From Elusimicrobiota bacterium (GTDB lineage: Bacteria > Elusimicrobiota > Elusimicrobia > UBA1565): a DNA stretch of 36,185 nucleotides. The stretch spans positions 1 through 36,185 of the forward strand of contig JACRDO010000135.1 of assembly GCA_016212885.1 (NCBI GenBank). The letters are read 5' to 3'. The position numbers and the translations under genes were made by a program. This document shows, one piece after another, positions 1 to 5,978 of this stretch. Numbering within the stretch: the first letter of the stretch is position 1; the number at the start of each line of letters is the position of its first letter. The notes under the pieces were generated by a model. It saw nothing but the letters and a program-made list of their open reading frames with translations. It ran no database searches and was not told the origin of the DNA.

Positions 1-294
1 CGCCGCCGAAACAAGACTGAGCGAATGTCGGGGCTGGGCAGCGCGCCGCGGAGCCGGGCGGCCGGAAGGAATAATGTCAGGAACAGCGATCCCAGGGAGA
101 ACGATGTACTCGTTTCCCAGCATCTGTTGGGCGCAATTCAACAACTGCTTTGTCGTGCGCGGCTGCGAGAGGCAGGCCTGCGTGATGCCGGAATCGTCGG
201 CAGATGCCACTTTCCCTTTGGCGCAAGCTGTACGGACGGGAATCACGGAGAGGGTGAGCAAAACAAGGATGACGCCGGAATGTATGACGCGCAT
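1..294 (-). CDS. Secreted protein of unknown function, C-terminus beyond the window edge
   Basis: Reading the minus strand from an ATG at 294 gives 98 codons without a stop up to the window edge, so the gene is partial. The start has a GGAGG ribosome binding site 6 bases upstream and a promoter with a perfect TTGACA further up. The first 25 or so residues form a classic signal peptide: MRVIH, then a hydrophobic stretch (VILVLLTLSVI), then a likely cleavage site near TACA/KG. The visible mature part (SQPRTTKQLLNCAQQM, then LGNEYVVLPGIAVPDIIP) matches no family I recognise. Cysteines are present near residues 24, 41 and 54. It is divergent from the Spy-like gene, leaving about 160 bases between them. 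The signal peptide, Shine-Dalgarno and promoter make it a better candidate than the other short frames crossing this interval. Confidence 0.6.
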   Translation of the reverse strand, partial: MRVIHSGVILVLLTLSVIPVRTACAKGKVASADDSGITQACLSQPRTTKQLLNCAQQMLGNEYIVLPGIAVPDIIPSGRPAPRRAAQPRHSLSLVSAA

Positions 295-319
295 GGGCCG
301 CCTCCGTACGGACCCCGAT

Positions 320-348
320 ATAATGCACCCTTCGCCCAGCATTGTCAA
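320..348 (-). promoter_or_regulatory. Sigma-70-type promoter for the edge gene
   Basis: On the minus strand, TTGACA (348-343) is followed after 17 bases by CATTAT (325-320, four of six matches to the -10 consensus). Predicted transcription start is near 313, about 20 bases before the start codon at 294. The -35 is a perfect match; the -10 is only fair. Confidence 0.5.
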
Positions 349-456
349 GCTTGGGAGCGCCGTCCTTATGGCAAAACTTCAGATCACGCCGCGCCGGGGG
401 TGTAACCTTCATCGCGCCCATGCCACTATTGAGATGAGGAGCCGCAAGGAGGAGTC

Positions 457-966
457 ATGAGGAAAAGACATGGTTGGGCCGCCGCGCTCTTGGGCGCGGC
501 CGCCATCGGGATGCTCGCCGCAGGGAACTGCCGGGCGCAGGCCGGAGGGGAAGCAAAGCTGCCTTTCATGCTCGAGAACCGCCCGCTTCTGGGGTCTTTG
601 CTCCGGAACCTGGGGAAATGGGCGGAGCTGCGCAAGGAGCTGGGGCTGACGCAGGACCAGAAGCAGAAGATCGCGGAGATATTGAAGAGCCGCAAGCCGG
701 AAATCGCGCAGGCGGTGCGCAAGCTGCGCGCCGAACGGAAGAAAGTGCTGGCCGCCGTGCGCTCGGATGCGCCCAGCGAAGCCGCCATCCGGGCAGCTGT
801 CGCGAATATGACGGGTCCGTTGGCGGATGCCGCGGTGCTGCGCTCGCAAATCCGCCGGGAGGTCACGGCGCTGCTCACGCCCAAGCAGCGCGGCCAGGTG
901 GACAAATTCCTCATGGATGTCCAGTCTTCATCGGACGAAGCGTTCGCCGAGTTCGAAGGGAAGTGA
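457..966 (+). CDS. Spy/CpxP-family periplasmic protein
   Basis: The 169-residue product starts with a signal peptide (MRKRHGWAAALLGAAAIGML, cleavage probably after CRAQA), so it should act in the periplasm. The mature part is highly charged and helical and carries two copies of the family's LTxxQ motif: LGLTQDQKQKI around residues 62-72 and LLTPKQRGQVDKF around 142-154. Length and motif spacing fit the Spy/CpxP family of small envelope-stress proteins, some of which bind metals or act as chaperones. The start has a strong AAGGAGGAG ribosome binding site. A 130-base structured gap separates it from the ECF sigma factor gene downstream, and it may be a target or extra component of that module (inference). 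No metal ligands stand out, so the ligand is unknown. Confidence 0.75.
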   Translation: MRKRHGWAAALLGAAAIGMLAAGNCRAQAGGEAKLPFMLENRPLLGSLLRNLGKWAELRKELGLTQDQKQKIAEILKSRKPEIAQAVRKLRAERKKVLAAVRSDAPSEAAIRAAVANMTGPLADAAVLRSQIRREVTALLTPKQRGQVDKFLMDVQSSSDEAFAEFEGK

Positions 967-987
967 CGACGGTTTTGGGAACGCCGT

Positions 988-1075
988 CCCCGAAAGGCGA
1001 AGCCGTTTTCCTCTCGCCGAAGGGGGCGGCCGTGCGCTCCGGCCGGCACAGGCCGTTATCTGCCGGCCGGAGCAC
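988..1075. other. Two hairpins between the Spy-like gene and the sigma factor gene
   Basis: The first is an interrupted stem: CCCC and GGCGA pair with TCGCC and GGGG across about 988-1025. The second is very strong: GTGCGCTCCGGCCGGCA (1032-1048) pairs with TGCCGGCCGGAGCAC (1061-1075), 15 pairs with a two-base bulge and a 12-base loop. No T-run follows, so they are not textbook intrinsic terminators. They may still limit read-through or stabilise the upstream transcript. TATACT at 1081-1086 directly follows and could be the -10 element of the sigma gene, but I see no convincing -35. Confidence 0.6.
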
Positions 1076-1096
1076 TAAGCTATACTGTGGACGGGA

Positions 1097-1639
1097 ATGG
1101 ACGAGGACATCGCAGACGTGGAAGCCGCGCAAAGCGGAGACGGCGAAGCCTTCGGCCGGGTCATCCGGCGCCATCAAGGCGAGATCGCCGGAAGGATGTG
1201 GCGCTTCACGCGGGATCCCGCAGCCCATGCGGACTTGGTGCAGGATGTTTTCGTGAACGCCTACCAAAGCCTGGACAGCTACAGGCGCCTGGGCCCGTTT
1301 TCGCATTGGCTGCACAAGATCGCCGTGCGCACGGGCTATGCCTGCTGGCGCCGGCGCGCCAAGGAGCCTGTCGCGCTCGATGAAAGCGCTCTTCGGCGCC
1401 TCTCTGAGCCGCCTGCCGGAGAGGATTCCAAGGAAGCCGGAGAGCTCGTGCATCGCGCGCTGAGCTGCCTGCCGCCCCGGGATCGGCTGGTCCTTACGCT
1501 GATGTACCTGGAGGGGTGTTCCGTGACGGAGGTCGCGGAGCTGAGCGGCTGGAGCATCGTGATGGTCAAGGTTCAGGCATGGCGCGCCAGAGGGAAACTC
1601 AAGAAGGCTCTGCGGAATGCGGAGGAGGCTCAAAGATGA
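1097..1639 (+). CDS. ECF-family RNA polymerase sigma factor
   Basis: The 180-residue product has the two-domain layout of an extracytoplasmic-function sigma factor. Sigma region 2 spans about residues 20-90 and includes the -10 binding segment (DLVQDVFVNAYQSLDSYRR) and FSHWLHKIAVRTGYACWRRR. Region 4 spans about residues 115-170, with LSCLPPRDRLVLTLMYLEG and a helix-turn-helix SVTEVAELSGWSIVMVKVQA that would bind the -35 element. It directs RNA polymerase to a small regulon, probably in response to an envelope signal. Its stop codon overlaps the start of the next gene (ATGA), so the small membrane protein is translationally coupled, as is usual for a sigma/anti-sigma pair. The ribosome binding site (ACGGGA) is weak. 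Confidence 0.88.
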   Translation: MDEDIADVEAAQSGDGEAFGRVIRRHQGEIAGRMWRFTRDPAAHADLVQDVFVNAYQSLDSYRRLGPFSHWLHKIAVRTGYACWRRRAKEPVALDESALRRLSEPPAGEDSKEAGELVHRALSCLPPRDRLVLTLMYLEGCSVTEVAELSGWSIVMVKVQAWRARGKLKKALRNAEEAQR

Positions 1640-1902
1640 GCGAATTGGAACGCTTCCAGAGATGGGCCGGCCTGGCAAGGCTGGAGCAGCCGCCTAAGCC
1701 GGATGTGGCGCCCGCGGTGCTCGAGCGCCTGAGGGAAACCGTTGTTTTCCCTGAAGCCGCGACCGCCGGGATGTGGCTCTTCGCCGCCGCGTCGGCCTGC
1801 GCCGCGGCCGTCTGCGCGGTTTTCGGGTATGATTCCTGGCTGACGTTGCTCGGCGATTGGTACGGCTGGGTGCAGGACTTCGCGCCGTGGAGGCTGATAT
1901 GA
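1636..1902 (+). CDS. Small single-pass membrane protein, candidate anti-sigma factor
   Basis: This 88-residue protein starts at an ATG inside an ATGA overlap with the sigma factor stop, behind a GGAGGAGG site. The N-terminal half (about residues 1-45) is soluble and charged (MSELERFQRWAGLARLEQ). A hydrophobic segment follows at about 46-66 (MWLFAAASACAAAVCAVFG), then a short tail rich in tryptophan. There is no HxxxCxxC zinc motif of the common ZAS anti-sigma domain. Size, topology and coupling resemble CnrY-type anti-sigma factors, which hold the sigma factor at the membrane with a short cytoplasmic helix. That role is inferred from context; the sequence alone does not prove it. It also overlaps the next gene by ATGA. 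Confidence 0.7.
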   Translation: MSELERFQRWAGLARLEQPPKPDVAPAVLERLRETVVFPEAATAGMWLFAAASACAAAVCAVFGYDSWLTLLGDWYGWVQDFAPWRLI

Positions 1903-2339
1903 ACGAGACCGCCGCGCCTTCCTGCAATCCCCTTCCCTCGCCGCGGCGCCGCCGTTGGATGGGCCTTCTGCTGCTCGGGGCGGCGTTTCTAAGCGGGATG
2001 ATCTGCGGAGGCGGCCTTGCGGTCGTCGCGGTCCATCGCGCCGCGCGGCAGGCCGTGCGGCATCCGGAACTCCGCTCGCGGCAAGCGGCGCGATGGATGG
2101 CCAGGCGTCTCAGCCTCGACGGCGCGCAGCAGGAGCGGGTGCGGGCCATCCTGGAACGGCAGGCGGCCGAACTCAAGAAATTGCGCCTGGAGGTCTGGCC
2201 GCGCGTGCTGGAGCGGCTTGAGACCACCGAGCGGGAAATCGAAGGGGAGCTCTCCGCGCCGCAGCGCCAGAAATGGCGCAAGACCGCGGAGCGCCTTCGC
2301 GGCAACTGGCTTCCGCCAGACGATGACAAACAGAAGTAG
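1899..2339 (+). CDS. Membrane-anchored CnrX/Spy-like periplasmic sensor candidate
   Basis: The 146-residue product has an N-terminal cytoplasmic stub rich in Pro and Arg, one transmembrane anchor (about residues 20-43, MGLLLLGAAFLSGMICGGGL), then a helical periplasmic domain. The domain contains LSLDGAQQERVRAILERQ and LSAPQRQKWRKTAERLR, degenerate forms of the paired LTxxQ motifs of the Spy/CpxP/CnrX fold. CnrX-like proteins sense metal in the periplasm and release an anti-sigma factor. Obvious metal ligands are scarce: one His (residue 53) lies near the membrane, and no His/Met cluster is present, so the signal is unknown. The start lies in an ATGA overlap with the preceding gene, which fixes it over an in-frame ATG 42 bases upstream. 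Confidence 0.68.
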   Translation: MNETAAPSCNPLPSPRRRRWMGLLLLGAAFLSGMICGGGLAVVAVHRAARQAVRHPELRSRQAARWMARRLSLDGAQQERVRAILERQAAELKKLRLEVWPRVLERLETTEREIEGELSAPQRQKWRKTAERLRGNWLPPDDDKQK

Positions 2340-3063
2340 CGTGAGCTTCCGGGTCGCGCTGGGCGTTCTGGCGGCGTACATGCTGCTCGGGCTGGGCCTG
2401 AACCTGCTGGTCCCGCTCAGTAGCGTGGACCAATGGCTGCGCATCTTCCTTTGGGGTACTCCCCTGCGCGCAGGAGTGTTCTTCCTGCTTCTATGGGCGG
2501 ACCGCCGCTTCGGGGGGCGGACGCCGCTGGGTTTCGCAGGGATGCGGGCTCCTCGGGTCCTGCTGTACGGCGCGCTGATGCTCGCGCTTTGGAGCGTCTT
2601 CCTGACGCAGGCCCGCGGCGAGCCGTGGAGCTGGGGCGCGAGGGCGCTCGGCATCCCGGCCTGCCTGTTCGTCGGCCTCTTGGAGGAGTATCTCTTCCGC
2701 GGGGTCCTGCTCGACGGATTCCTGGACCGTTACGGTTCCCAACGGGCCGCCCTGGCAAGCTCGATCCTGTTCATGATCTTCCATACGCGGCCGCAGGCGC
2801 TCGCGGCCTGGCCGCACATCTTCCTGACCGGGGCGGTCTTCGCGAACCTCAGGCTGCGCGGCATGAGCCTGGGACATCTCGCCCTGGTCCACGCGGCCGT
2901 GGATTCCCTGTTCTTCCTGCACGGCCGGGAAGGGGTGACGCGGTTCGGGCCCGCCTACTGGGTTTTCCTCGCAGGGCTTTTCCTGTACGCGGCGCTTACG
3001 GCGCCTCTTTCCAAAATCAAAGGTCCCCGTCGAGGCGTCTTTTCTCCAGGGCTCTCTCGATGA
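2323..3063 (+). CDS. CPBP-family intramembrane metalloprotease
   Basis: This multi-pass membrane protein of about 246 residues carries the CPBP (CAAX protease/bacteriocin-processing, Abi) signature. The motifs are EEYLFRG with E121, E122 and R126; FMIFH with F150 and H154; and HAAVD with H190 and D194. All proposed catalytic residues are present. The ATG at 2323 overlaps the previous gene by 17 bases; a GTG at 2341 just after that gene's stop is the alternative. It is the last gene of the sigma-factor set. A role in cleaving the membrane-bound regulator is tempting but unproven. The last 16 or so residues (from KIKGPRRG) are encoded antisense to the broken nucleotidyltransferase gene, so the native C-terminus has probably been replaced. 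Confidence 0.85.
   Translation: MTNRSSVSFRVALGVLAAYMLLGLGLNLLVPLSSVDQWLRIFLWGTPLRAGVFFLLLWADRRFGGRTPLGFAGMRAPRVLLYGALMLALWSVFLTQARGEPWSWGARALGIPACLFVGLLEEYLFRGVLLDGFLDRYGSQRAALASSILFMIFHTRPQALAAWPHIFLTGAVFANLRLRGMSLGHLALVHAAVDSLFFLHGREGVTRFGPAYWVFLAGLFLYAALTAPLSKIKGPRRGVFSPGLSR
2924..2979. repeat. Direct repeat A, copy 1 (in the CPBP gene end)
   Basis: This 56-base segment matches 4285-4340 at 53 positions in the same orientation. Here it encodes the CPBP residues REGVTRFGPAYWVFLAG. Together with repeat B it brackets the toxin-antitoxin island. Confidence 0.9.
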
Positions 3064-3223
3064 CGAGCCTATCGGCCTTGATGTCGATGGTCGCGCGGTT
3101 GTATCCATGAGCGTAGAGGGCATAGCCGCCAATGAGCAGATATTCGACGTTTTCTTGGTTGAACGACCGAATCAAGATCTTGACGTCCTCAATCGTAGCC
3201 GGACGGCTGAACTTCTCCGTCAT
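3017..3223 (-). pseudogene. Nucleotidyltransferase with internal deletion (MNT/DUF6036-like)
   Basis: The 68-residue frame starts at the ATG at 3223, whose bases overlap the stop of the upstream small gene (ATGA). Residues 1-48 (MTEKFSRPATIEDVKIL, then VEYLLIGGYALYAHGYNRAT) are the typical head of small antitoxin- or AbiEii-type nucleotidyltransferases, with the GG motif in GGYAL. After ATIDI the expected DLLV with its second aspartate, and the central roughly 100 residues, are missing. The frame jumps to KADRLVIERALEK, which resembles the far C-terminus of the same family. This looks like an in-frame internal deletion that removes the catalytic core. The 3' end overlaps the convergent CPBP gene by 47 bases. 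A short ORF of another family is possible but less likely. Confidence 0.6.
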
Positions 3224-3230
3224 GCACGCG
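3198..3230. repeat. Direct repeat B, copy 1 (head of the nucleotidyltransferase)
   Basis: This 33-base segment matches 4341-4373 at 31 positions in the same orientation. It covers the start codon and first seven or so codons of the nucleotidyltransferase (MTEKFSRP). It lies 218 bases after repeat A here, but directly adjoins repeat A in the second copy. Confidence 0.85.
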
Positions 3231-3462
3231 CCTTGGCGGCATGGGCCATGCACGCGGCAACGCAGTCGCGCGAATGGAGATCGGCATCCTCGTGGCTTTG
3301 GAAGCGGTAAGAACCCTTCGGGATCGCCGTCATTTGACCTATCGGAAGCTTTTGAAATTCCTCATTGAAGCGCGCGCCCTCCGCCAAAAGGGCCGCCGAA
3401 GCGGAGAAAGAAATGGGGCGTTCTCCGCGGCGGCCTACGATCTTCATCGCTGGTTCGCTCAT
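3220..3462 (-). CDS. Small partner protein of the nucleotidyltransferase
   Basis: The 80-residue product (from MSEPAMKIVGRRGER) ends with the SHEDADLHSRDCVAACMA motif. Small proteins with a similar YRFxSHEEAD-like segment are often found directly upstream of nucleotidyltransferases of this type, probably as a toxin-antitoxin-like pair; that comparison is from memory. Its TGA overlaps the nucleotidyltransferase ATG, so the two were translated together. The chosen start at 3462 follows a good promoter. Its Shine-Dalgarno is poor, and a more upstream start at 3522 would overlap the promoter. The partner is broken, so this gene may now be an orphan. Base composition is more AT-rich than that of the flanking genes. 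Confidence 0.6.
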   Translation of the reverse strand: MSEPAMKIVGRRGERPISFSASAALLAEGARFNEEFQKLPIGQMTAIPKGSYRFQSHEDADLHSRDCVAACMAHAAKARA

Positions 3463-3487
3463 TTCCCGTGGGGAGGTCCCTCTACAT

Positions 3488-3516
3488 AGTATAGGCTGAA
3501 GAAACCGCATCCGCAA
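3488..3516 (-). promoter_or_regulatory. Promoter of the small-protein/nucleotidyltransferase pair
   Basis: On the minus strand, TTGCGG (3516-3511) and TATACT (3493-3488) are 17 bases apart. The -10 matches five of six consensus bases and the -35 three. It sits about 25 bases before the start at 3462. Confidence 0.45.
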
Positions 3517-3528
3517 GACCACGATGAG

Positions 3529-3948
3529 CTATTTCAAGACGGGCAAACCCATCATGCCGAAATGAGAGTCGAATGTCGCGGTGGGGATACCCTCCAGCGA
3601 GGTGGTCAAGACGACATAGGACATGCAGTCGCAGAGCGACAGCTTTTTGTCCTTGGCAAAACGCTGAAAAACGTCAAGAGCTTCGCGCCTCATGGTTTCG
3701 CCTGTGGCGGCCAGATGCAGCGTCGGGATTACGCGCCGGACAAAATCCATGGAAAGTCCATAGCCGGATTTGATGCGCAACAAAGTGACGGTCTCGCTGA
3801 CGACATCCCATGTCGTCCAAAAAACCGCGTTGCTATCGGCGCAATTCTTGAGCAATCCCAATGCCTTTTGGTGATTGACGTCGCGTTGCTCCAGGCAGGC
3901 GAAAAAGAAAGATGTATCGCAAAAGATACGGCCGGACAGGGGGCGCAT
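3529..3948 (-). CDS. PIN-domain toxin (VapC-like ribonuclease)
   Basis: The 139-residue product is the size of a VapC toxin and shows the acidic residues of a PIN ribonuclease site in order: D11 in IFCDTSFFFACLEQRD, E52 in VVSETVTLL, D107 in LSLCDCMSYV and D127 in TFDSHFGMMG. PIN toxins cleave RNA, often tRNA or rRNA, using divalent metal held by these residues, and are neutralised by a co-transcribed antitoxin. The antitoxin gene lies directly upstream with a 10-base gap, the usual antitoxin-first order. All catalytic positions are intact, so it may be active. It is AT-richer than the housekeeping genes around it, consistent with acquisition by transfer. The 3' end faces the promoter of the next pair. 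Confidence 0.85.
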   Translation of the reverse strand: MRPLSGRIFCDTSFFFACLEQRDVNHQKALGLLKNCADSNAVFWTTWDVVSETVTLLRIKSGYGLSMDFVRRVIPTLHLAATGETMRREALDVFQRFAKDKKLSLCDCMSYVVLTTSLEGIPTATFDSHFGMMGLPVLK

Positions 3949-3958
3949 TATGCGTAGC

Positions 3959-4219
3959 TCAATAGTAGATATGGCGATCCGTGTCTTCGGAAACGCGCCA
4001 GGAAGATAACATTTTCCCCCTGGAGCGTTTCTTCGCCAAAGACAAAAGCCGTTTGGCGGCCAGTCCCTGCTTGGATATTTGCGGGGGGGCTTTTATCTCC
4101 GCTACGAGGCGGCGGCGCACGGTGATGCGAAATACATGGTCAGGAAAACGCTCCAAATCATGGATGAGGCTGGGCAGAAGCCTTCTGGCGTCCGTTATAT
4201 TCATCTGATCAGGCAACAT
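3959..4219 (-). CDS. Phd/YefM-like antitoxin
   Basis: The 86-residue product starts at the ATG at 4219, with AGGAGG five to six bases upstream; a GTG at 4234 would include that site and is unlikely. The N-terminus (MNITDARRLLPSLI, then FRITVRRRLVAEIKAP) follows the Phd/YefM pattern: a short DNA-binding fold whose beta strands carry a 'V.I..R...VA' motif. The basic C-terminal half (AKRLLSLAKKRSRGK) is where such antitoxins usually wrap their toxin. It is first in a two-gene operon with the PIN toxin. A palindrome over the promoter -10 suggests autoregulation. Confidence 0.72.
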   Translation of the reverse strand: MLPDQMNITDARRLLPSLIHDLERFPDHVFRITVRRRLVAEIKAPPQISKQGLAAKRLLSLAKKRSRGKMLSSWRVSEDTDRHIYY

Positions 4220-4236
4220 AGCGACCTCCTCCACAT

Positions 4237-4271
4237 GTACATATTGTACCAGATGTTCATTTAATAGTCAA
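4237..4271 (-). promoter_or_regulatory. Antitoxin-toxin promoter with overlapping palindromic operator
   Basis: On the minus strand, TTGACT (4271-4266) and TACAAT (4248-4243) are separated by exactly 17 bases, five of six consensus matches in each box. The -10 lies inside the palindrome GTACA-ATA-TGTAC (4249-4237). Operators overlapping the -10 are usual for autoregulated antitoxin operons. This, together with the AGGAGG site near 4226, makes it the clearest regulated promoter in the window. Confidence 0.72.
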
Positions 4272-4284
4272 TGGATATTATCGT

Positions 4285-4373
4285 GCCGGGAAGGGGTGAC
4301 GCGGTTCGGGCCCGCCTACTGGGTGTTCCTCGCCGGACTTGCCGGACGGCTGAACCTCTCCGTCATGCGCGCG
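4285..4373. repeat. Direct repeats A and B, copy 2 (fused)
   Basis: Positions 4285-4340 repeat 2924-2979 (53 of 56 identical) and 4341-4373 repeat 3198-3230 (31 of 33 identical). In this copy the CPBP-tail piece and the nucleotidyltransferase-head piece are joined directly, and the 218 bases that separate them at copy 1 are missing. Neither piece is a functional gene here: the CPBP frame has no start, and the nucleotidyltransferase frame runs only through MTERFSRPASPARNTQ before a stop. This is a scar between the antitoxin promoter and the end of the SPOR gene. Confidence 0.88.
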
Positions 4374-4383
4374 CGGGCGGCAG

Positions 4384-5874
4384 CTATTTCTTTATCAGCA
4401 GCGCCGGATATTTCTGGGCTGACAACTGCTGGGCCGCCGCCTCCGCCTCGAAGCGCTGCATGAAGGGCCCTACGCGCACTTTGTGGTAGAGGGCGCCTGC
4501 GGATTTGAAGGGGACCACGGCCACGGAGCGGCCGGCGGATCTCAGATCCTGGGCCGCCTTTTCGGCGCGTTCTTTCTGCAGGAAAGAGCCGACTTGCACC
4601 CACCAGATCGGGCTCCTTGGGGCCGCAACGACCTTGTCGGCGCTCGGCTGCGGCGGCAAAGGCTCCGCAGGCTCGGAGGCCGGCTGGGGAGGAGGCGGGG
4701 CCTGCTGGAGGCTTTCGACGCTGATCTCCCCCGTGCCGGCGTTATAGCGGAAGCGGAAGTGGTTCGAGTCGGCCTGCAAGGGGGCGCTGGCAACGGTTTT
4801 GTCCCGGCGGCCCTTGAGCACCGCGACCGCTACGGGCAAGTACCCCGGTTCTTCTACGTTCGAAGCCTGGGCCCTGAGCACGGAAACGCGCACATCGAGA
4901 CCCTTGAGAGGCTCGGCGTAAGCGACCAGCTTGCCTTGCTCGGCGTCCACGAGAGCGCGGGAGTTCAGGCGGATGTCGTCAGCCCAGTTCCGGAGGAGAT
5001 CATTGAAGGGAACTATGACCTCATGCTCCCGAATGGCGTCGCTCACGAAGAAATCCCGCCACAGGCTCCCGCGGGGGGCCAGGTGGAAATTCGCGTCCGA
5101 GTCGGCCCAGCCGCGGTACTTGCGGCTGGCGAGGCGGAAGTTTTTCGAAAAGCTCTGATACCGGCGCAGGTCCGGCGCGAAGCGCAGTGGAAGCTCGATG
5201 GAAGCGGCATGGCCGCGGTCCGTATAGTCCGTAATCCGCACGGCCGGGCTGTCGCCCTGGTCGCAGCAGCGCAGGGCGAGATCGCGCCCCGCGACCCGCC
5301 GCGTCGTCCCCGGAGCGGCTGCGGAGAGCAGGGTTAAACGCAGGGAGGAGGAGGCCGGGAGAGCCGCCGCGGCCGGCTCACCCGCCGAATCGTCGGCCCA
5401 TCCGCGGCGCACGCGGGCCTTGGCTGCGGCCAGGACCTCTCCCGTGTCGAGCCGGATGAGGCGGGAGTGGACGTCCAATCGGTCCCCGCCCGCATCCATG
5501 AGGGTCCCCGTGATGAGGATGTCCGCTCCGGCCAGGCGTCCGGCCTTCAAAGCCGACTCCGGCATCACGAGCCCGGTCTGTTCGAGCTTGATCTCGTCTA
5601 GGATCTTGTCCATGTTCGTGCGCTCCACGAGCGCGGGCCCGCTTCTCTTGACGAGTTCCGTCTCCAAGAGATCCGCGACGAGCCGCCCTCCGGGAGAGCG
5701 CCTGCCGTCGGCGTAGGAGAACGGGACCACGGCGACTTTCTTCCCCGGAAGTTTTTTGAGGTTCTTCGCCAGGGTCTTGGCCATGGACGCGTAGCCGTCC
5801 GCGGCCGCGGGGGCGACTCCGGCGGCGGGCGGCAGGCCCAAGGAGACAGCCAGGATCAGCAGCCTTCTCTTCAT
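4384..5874 (-). CDS. FlgO-like/SPOR-domain envelope protein
   Basis: The 496-residue product has a signal peptide (MKRRLLILAVSLGLPPAAG, cleaved near AAADG). Residues about 30-160 resemble the FlgO/CsgG-like fold: KVAVVPFSYADGRRS, LVADLLETELVKR, LVERTNMDKILDEIKLEQTG, AGADILITGTL. A middle region of unknown function follows, then a Pro/Gln-rich linker (QQAPPPPQPASEPAEPLPPQ). A C-terminal SPOR domain spans about 422-496 (WWVQVGSFLQKERAEKAAQD, YHKVRVGPF); SPOR domains bind denuded septal peptidoglycan. The protein is therefore likely periplasmic and wall-associated. The TA-island scar lies 11 bases beyond its stop. It has its own promoter and a GGAGG site about 8 bases before the start. Confidence 0.8.
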   Translation of the reverse strand: MKRRLLILAVSLGLPPAAGVAPAAADGYASMAKTLAKNLKKLPGKKVAVVPFSYADGRRSPGGRLVADLLETELVKRSGPALVERTNMDKILDEIKLEQTGLVMPESALKAGRLAGADILITGTLMDAGGDRLDVHSRLIRLDTGEVLAAAKARVRRGWADDSAGEPAAAALPASSSLRLTLLSAAAPGTTRRVAGRDLALRCCDQGDSPAVRITDYTDRGHAASIELPLRFAPDLRRYQSFSKNFRLASRKYRGWADSDANFHLAPRGSLWRDFFVSDAIREHEVIVPFNDLLRNWADDIRLNSRALVDAEQGKLVAYAEPLKGLDVRVSVLRAQASNVEEPGYLPVAVAVLKGRRDKTVASAPLQADSNHFRFRYNAGTGEISVESLQQAPPPPQPASEPAEPLPPQPSADKVVAAPRSPIWWVQVGSFLQKERAEKAAQDLRSAGRSVAVVPFKSAGALYHKVRVGPFMQRFEAEAAAQQLSAQKYPALLIKK

Positions 5875-5945
5875 CGGAGGAGCCTCCGGTCAAGACCGTG
5901 CATCCGCCCGCATAAGCCGGCCATGAAGGCTCGAAGTACGGGAGT

Positions 5946-5954
5946 ATCATAACA
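5946..5954 (-). promoter_or_regulatory. Extended -10 promoter of the SPOR gene
   Basis: On the minus strand, TG (5954-5953), one base, then TATGAT (5951-5946) form an extended -10 about 70 bases before the start at 5874. No good sigma-70 -35 is present. GGAACC upstream gives an alternative ECF-like reading with GATACT, which I cannot confirm. Confidence 0.35.
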
Positions 5955-5978
5955 TACCGGCGCCGGTTCCGGGCCGCA

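Noticed and set aside
25-460. Short plus-strand frames before the Spy-like gene
   Set aside because: No ribosome binding site, no family motif, and the strand is occupied by the better supported minus-strand gene and its promoter.
4483-5337. Plus-strand open frame opposite the SPOR gene
   Set aside because: The minus strand carries a signal peptide, a FlgO-like region and a SPOR domain; the plus-strand frame has none.
5875-5890. GGAGG/CCTCC inverted repeat at the SPOR gene start
   Set aside because: Too short and spaced too tightly for a convincing regulator site; it is probably the ribosome binding site with a chance complement.
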